From Leifsonia sp. Root227 (lineage in GTDB: Bacteria; Actinomycetota; Actinomycetes; Actinomycetales; Microbacteriaceae), in the NCBI RefSeq assembly GCF_001428745.1, contig NZ_LMIO01000001.1, positions 1,016,675 to 1,080,674 of the forward strand: a DNA stretch of 64,000 nucleotides, in the 5' to 3' direction. The position numbers and the translations under genes were made by a program. Position 1 is the stretch's first letter. Every line of letters starts with the position of its first letter. Of this stretch, positions 61,549-64,000 are shown piece after piece. The notes beneath the pieces are model-generated. The model had not been told where the DNA came from. It did no database searches and saw nothing but the letters and a program-made list of their open reading frames with translations.

Positions 61549-61925
61549 GGTGCGACCTCCCGTCGCTCGCGGATCAACCGCGCGAGCACCGCTGCCTCGC
61601 TGATCTCCGGGTCCCTCGTCGCGGTGAGCAGGGTGAGCGTGCCGGACTCCGCGATCGACCGCAGTCGGTCGAGCGCCGCTGCCCGCTCCGGTTCGGCGAG
61701 CTCGGCCGTGTACTGCGTCTCGAACGCGCCGAAGCGATCCGGGATGTGCGCATACCAGCTTCGCAGCTCGGTCGACGGCGCGATCTCCTTGCACCACTCG
61801 TCGAGGTGCGCGCGTTCTTTGCTCACCCCGCGCGGCCAGAGCCGATCGACCAGCACCCTGGTGCCGTCCGCTGCGTCTGGCTGCTCGTAGACGCGGCGCA
61901 CCCGGACATCCGGTGTCGTTGCCAT
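61545..61925 (-). CDS. DUF488 (YeaO-like) family protein
   Basis: A 126-residue protein with the DUF488 pattern RVLVDRLWPRGVSKERAHLDEWCKEIAPSTELRSWY and LTLLTATRDPEISEAAVL. Function unknown; often encoded with stress or DNA-related genes. ATG at 61925 with GGGAGGA upstream (preferred to an earlier frame). First gene of a two-gene unit with mug. Confidence 0.9.
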   Translation of the reverse strand: MATTPDVRVRRVYEQPDAADGTRVLVDRLWPRGVSKERAHLDEWCKEIAPSTELRSWYAHIPDRFGAFETQYTAELAEPERAAALDRLRSIAESGTLTLLTATRDPEISEAAVLARLIRERREVAP

Positions 61926-62017
61926 CGGCCGTTCCTCCCTTGTAGCGTCGCCGTTCCCTGTGAACAGCATCCTCGCATCCGGCGCTCACGCACCCTCTGG
62001 TTCCCCTGGGCATCGGC

Positions 62018-62049
62018 TAGAATCGTCGGTGCCTGATTCATTGATCAGG
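62018..62049 (+). promoter_or_regulatory. Efflux gene promoter and inverted repeat
   Basis: TAGAAT (62018-62023) is a good -10 with no clear -35. At the expected transcript start lies CCTGAT-TCATTG-ATCAGG (62032-62049), a perfect six-base inverted repeat that could be a repressor operator or the first stem of the leader RNA. Confidence 0.55.
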
Positions 62050-62166
62050 GCGGTCGGTTCCCGTGCTCGGGGGTCGGTCCGAGGCTTGAAACCTCCGGCA
62101 TCCCTTATACGATCCCCGGAGGTTTCTCCATGTCTGCACCCGTGCGCGCCCGCAATCGCTGGCTAG
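62029..62166 (+). CDS. Possible leader peptide overlapping the efflux gene start
   Basis: GTG 62029 sits six bases after the -10 box and opens a 45-codon frame (starting VPDSLIRAVG) that crosses the leader hairpin, passes the efflux ATG at 62130 in another frame and stops at TAG 62166. Codons 21-23 are Lys-Pro-Pro, exactly in the left arm of the hairpin that hides the ribosome site. A ribosome stalled there would free that site. Translation is not proven; the frame could be accidental. Confidence 0.35.
   Translation: MPDSLIRAVGSRARGSVRGLKPPASLIRSPEVSPCLHPCAPAIAG
62079..62126 (+). promoter_or_regulatory. Two-state leader hairpin sequestering the efflux ribosome site
   Basis: GAAACCTCCGG (62088-62098) pairs perfectly with CCGGAGGTTTC (62116-62126), enclosing the Shine-Dalgarno GGAGG (62118-62122) in an 11-base stem. 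CCGAGG (62079-62084) can instead pair with 62092-62098 (one bulge), opening the site. These pairings exclude each other, the hallmark of a translational attenuator or riboswitch-like leader. Confidence 0.6.
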
Positions 62167-63557
62167 CTCTCGTCGTCCTGTCGCTGACCCAACTCGTCGT
62201 GGTCCTCGACGGCACCATCGTCAACATCGCTCTTCCCCAGGCTCAACGGGAACTCGGCCTCAGCGATCCGCAGCGTCAGTGGGTCGTCACCGCGTACGCC
62301 CTCGCGTTCGGTGCGCTCCTGCTCCTCGGCGGGCGAGTGGCGGACTACGGGGGGAGGCGACGCGCCTTCTTCGTCGGCATGATCGGCTTCGGCGCGGCTT
62401 CCCTCTACGGAGGGCTCGCGCAGAACGGCACGGAACTGATCATCGCGCGTGGACTGCAGGGGGTGTTCGCCGCTCTTCTCGCGCCGGCGGCTCTCGCCCT
62501 GCTCACGGTGACCTTCCCGAGCGGGAAGGAACGCAACACCGCCTTCGCCGTGTTCGGAACGATCGCGGGAGCAGGTGCTGCCGTCGGCATGGTGCTCGGC
62601 GGCGTGCTGACCGAGTTCGCCGACTGGCGCTGGTGTCTCCTGGTCAACCTGTTCTTCGTCGTGGCGGGAGTGGTCGGGGGAGTGCTGTTCCTCACCGAGA
62701 GCAAGGCGGAGGGACGCAACACTTACGACGTGTTGGGCGCGATCACCGTCACGCTGGGGCTCGGCTCCCTCGTCTACGGGTTCAGCCTGGCCGAGAACGG
62801 CTGGGCGCGCGCGGACACCATCCTGTTCATCGTCGCCGGCGTCGTCCTGCTCGCGCTCTTCGTCTGGATCGAGGCCAGGTCCAGCCATCCCCTCCTGCCG
62901 CTGCGCGTCGTTCTCGATCGAGCGAGGGGCGGAGCGTTCCTCATCCAGGCCGTCGCGGGCAGCGTGATGATCGGCGCGACCCTCTATCTGACCTTCCATC
63001 TGCAGATCGTGCTGGGGATGGCACCGCTGGAAGCGGGCCTCGCGAGCCTGCCGCTTCCGCTGGCGATCATGGTGACGGCGCCGATCGCCACCAAGCTGCT
63101 CCCGGCGATCGGTCCTCGCCCACTGATGACGGGTGGCCCGATCATCGTGGCGGCCGGGCTGCTCCTGCTCAGCAGGATCACCTTCGATGGCGCATACGTC
63201 GTGCAGGTGCTTCCCGCGTTGCTGGTGATGGGCGTCGGGATGGCGTTCGTCTTCGTCCCCCTGCAGAACGTCGCGCTCTCCGGGGTCGAGCCGCACGACG
63301 CAGGCGCCGCGTCCGCCACGGCGAACTCGGCGATGCAGATCGGCGGGTCCATCGGCCTCTCGGTGTTCACGGCTGTCTACGTCGCCGCTGTCGGCGACGA
63401 CGGGCGGTCGCTGCCGGCCCTCACCTCTGGATACTCGACCGTGTTCATCGGCGCCGCGATCGGGATGGTCGTGGCGGCCATCATCGCCGCCACCCTGATC
63501 GGCGGCAAGACCAGGCACGCTCGCGGCACGCGCGAAGCGACGGCGTCGCTGCACTGA
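62130..63557 (+). CDS. MFS drug efflux transporter, DHA2 (EmrB/QacA) type
   Basis: A 475-residue protein with about 14 membrane segments. LTQLVVVLDGTIVNIALPQAQRELGLS is the DHA2 motif C/D1 region, GGRVADYGGRRRAFFVG is the A-motif, and ARGLQGVFAALLAPAALALL follows. It should export drugs or toxic metabolites by proton antiport. GGAGG lies eight bases before the ATG but inside a stable hairpin, so basal translation should be low and inducible. A clear terminator follows at 63572-63612. Confidence 0.93.
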   Translation: MSAPVRARNRWLALVVLSLTQLVVVLDGTIVNIALPQAQRELGLSDPQRQWVVTAYALAFGALLLLGGRVADYGGRRRAFFVGMIGFGAASLYGGLAQNGTELIIARGLQGVFAALLAPAALALLTVTFPSGKERNTAFAVFGTIAGAGAAVGMVLGGVLTEFADWRWCLLVNLFFVVAGVVGGVLFLTESKAEGRNTYDVLGAITVTLGLGSLVYGFSLAENGWARADTILFIVAGVVLLALFVWIEARSSHPLLPLRVVLDRARGGAFLIQAVAGSVMIGATLYLTFHLQIVLGMAPLEAGLASLPLPLAIMVTAPIATKLLPAIGPRPLMTGGPIIVAAGLLLLSRITFDGAYVVQVLPALLVMGVGMAFVFVPLQNVALSGVEPHDAGAASATANSAMQIGGSIGLSVFTAVYVAAVGDDGRSLPALTSGYSTVFIGAAIGMVVAAIIAATLIGGKTRHARGTREATASLH

Positions 63558-63571
63558 CACACGTCGCCCAG

Positions 63572-63612
63572 CGGCCTGACCCGGCGTGAAAGCCGCCGGA
63601 TCAGGCCGTTTT
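63572..63612 (+). terminator. Rho-independent terminator after the efflux gene
   Basis: Arms 63572-63586 and 63594-63608 pair at 14 of 15 positions with a seven-base loop, followed by TTTT. Confidence 0.85.
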
Positions 63613-63876
63613 CCGTACACGGATCGAGTGCCAGGTTCGCGACGCGCCCGGGATGCAACCTTGATTTGCGAGCATTCGCGGTAGTGCGTAAAGTACTTAC
63701 TTGTCACCCCAAAGGTGCGGGAGAGCGGAACTGCTCCCCGGCCTCAAGCGGGACCACATCCCCGGTTTTCTTCTCGATTGTCCGAGGGTGGTTATCCTCC
63801 ACTTGCTGAGCTGATTGTCGTGCTCGGTCGTGTGATCGGCTGCCTTTCTCAGGCGGCCAGGTTGCGACCGGCTGAT
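63613..63876. other. Upstream region of rRNA promoters
   Basis: No gene seen. AT-richer patches occur around 63660-63700 and 63765-63830, where upstream promoter elements or regulator sites for the rRNA promoters could lie. A minus-strand frame (63697-63996) crosses the rRNA leader and is not credible. Confidence 0.4.
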
Positions 63877-64000
63877 TTGACAAGGAAGCTTCGGGTGGTA
63901 GGGTTGACAGGTTGCCCCATTTTGACCGTGTGATGCGGGATGGTGGGAGCGTCCGATCCTTGAGAACTCAACAGCGTGCACAATGTCAAATGCCAAAAAC
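63877..64000 (+). promoter_or_regulatory. Tandem rRNA promoters and rrn leader
   Basis: TTGACA (63877-63882) with TAGGGT (63899-63904, 16-base spacer) is one promoter; a second TTGACA (63904-63909) overlaps it, with TGTGAT (63929-63934) as a weaker -10. The final 45 bases include CCTTGAGAACTCAACAGCGT, the conserved element found ahead of 16S genes in Microbacteriaceae and linked to antitermination and RNase III processing. The 16S gene should start shortly beyond the window. Confidence 0.75.

Noticed and set aside
61960..62028. WhiB7-type promoter for the efflux gene
   Set aside because: The AT-rich block expected just upstream of the -35 is absent; the upstream DNA is GC-rich.

Overview
The window is high-GC actinobacterial chromosome, most likely from a Microbacteriaceae genus close to Leifsonia or Microbacterium. 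This rests on gene order (tlyA-nadK-recN-pyrG-Nudix-xerD-parA-scpA-scpB-rluB-tyrA-cmk-der), frequent GTG starts, 1-17 base gene overlaps and a conspicuous excess of the word GGATGCG. Genus is inference; no 16S sequence is present, although the right edge appears to be the leader of an rRNA operon.

Layout. 1-1,940: end of a 3-methyladenine DNA glycosylase gene and a SatD-like regulator/membrane-protein pair under three evenly spaced palindromes. 1,984-9,936: tyrS, then a divergent unit with a SfnB/DszC-like flavin monooxygenase facing a five-domain oligopeptide-type ABC importer (probably sulfur or amine scavenging). 9,941-23,604: one long run of housekeeping genes for rRNA methylation, NAD phosphorylation, recombination, CTP synthesis, chromosome-dimer resolution, SMC condensin (ScpA/ScpB), pseudouridylation, tyrosine synthesis and ribosome assembly. 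23,601-29,106: a DUF2252 gene and a coupled processive glycosyltransferase/GH18 pair. 29,365-35,745: a LacI-regulated sugar ABC importer with a cytoplasmic GH5-like hydrolase.

35,817-40,690: a tRNA-Pro(GGG) gene with its terminator, followed directly by about 4.7 kb of clearly lower-GC DNA (two hand-counted 60-base samples give 32 and 33 G+C, against 40 of 60 in the flank). It carries two unrecognised proteins and a tightly overlapping three-gene operon: an sce7726-family PD-(D/E)XK-like nuclease, an sce7725-family protein, and a zinc-knuckle/HEPN-associated protein ending in a RES (NAD+-degrading toxin) domain. This looks like a small defence or conflict island and is the strongest candidate here for a poorly described system.

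40,693-45,786: accessory metabolic genes (small membrane protein, DHFR-like reductase, SnoaL-like protein, diacylglycerol kinase family, two ROK regulators). 45,890-54,050: an operon divergent from the second ROK gene, encoding a Gfo/Idh oxidoreductase, a pyranose 2-oxidase/C-glycoside oxidase-like GMC flavoenzyme, a sugar ABC importer, a xylose-isomerase-like TIM barrel and an MFS transporter; together these suggest catabolism of a glycoside through a 3-keto intermediate. 54,057-61,925: YegP-like protein, PadR regulator with operator, AarF/UbiB kinase, LysM lipoprotein, quinone oxidoreductase, Ohr/OhrR, GNAT, Mug-type glycosylase and DUF488. 62,029-63,557: a DHA2-type drug efflux gene behind a structured leader that appears to hold an overlapping upstream ORF and a hairpin hiding the ribosome binding site. 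63,572-64,000: terminator, then tandem promoters and the conserved leader of an rrn operon whose 16S gene would start just beyond the window.

No CRISPR array, insertion sequence, integrase or plasmid replication gene was found.
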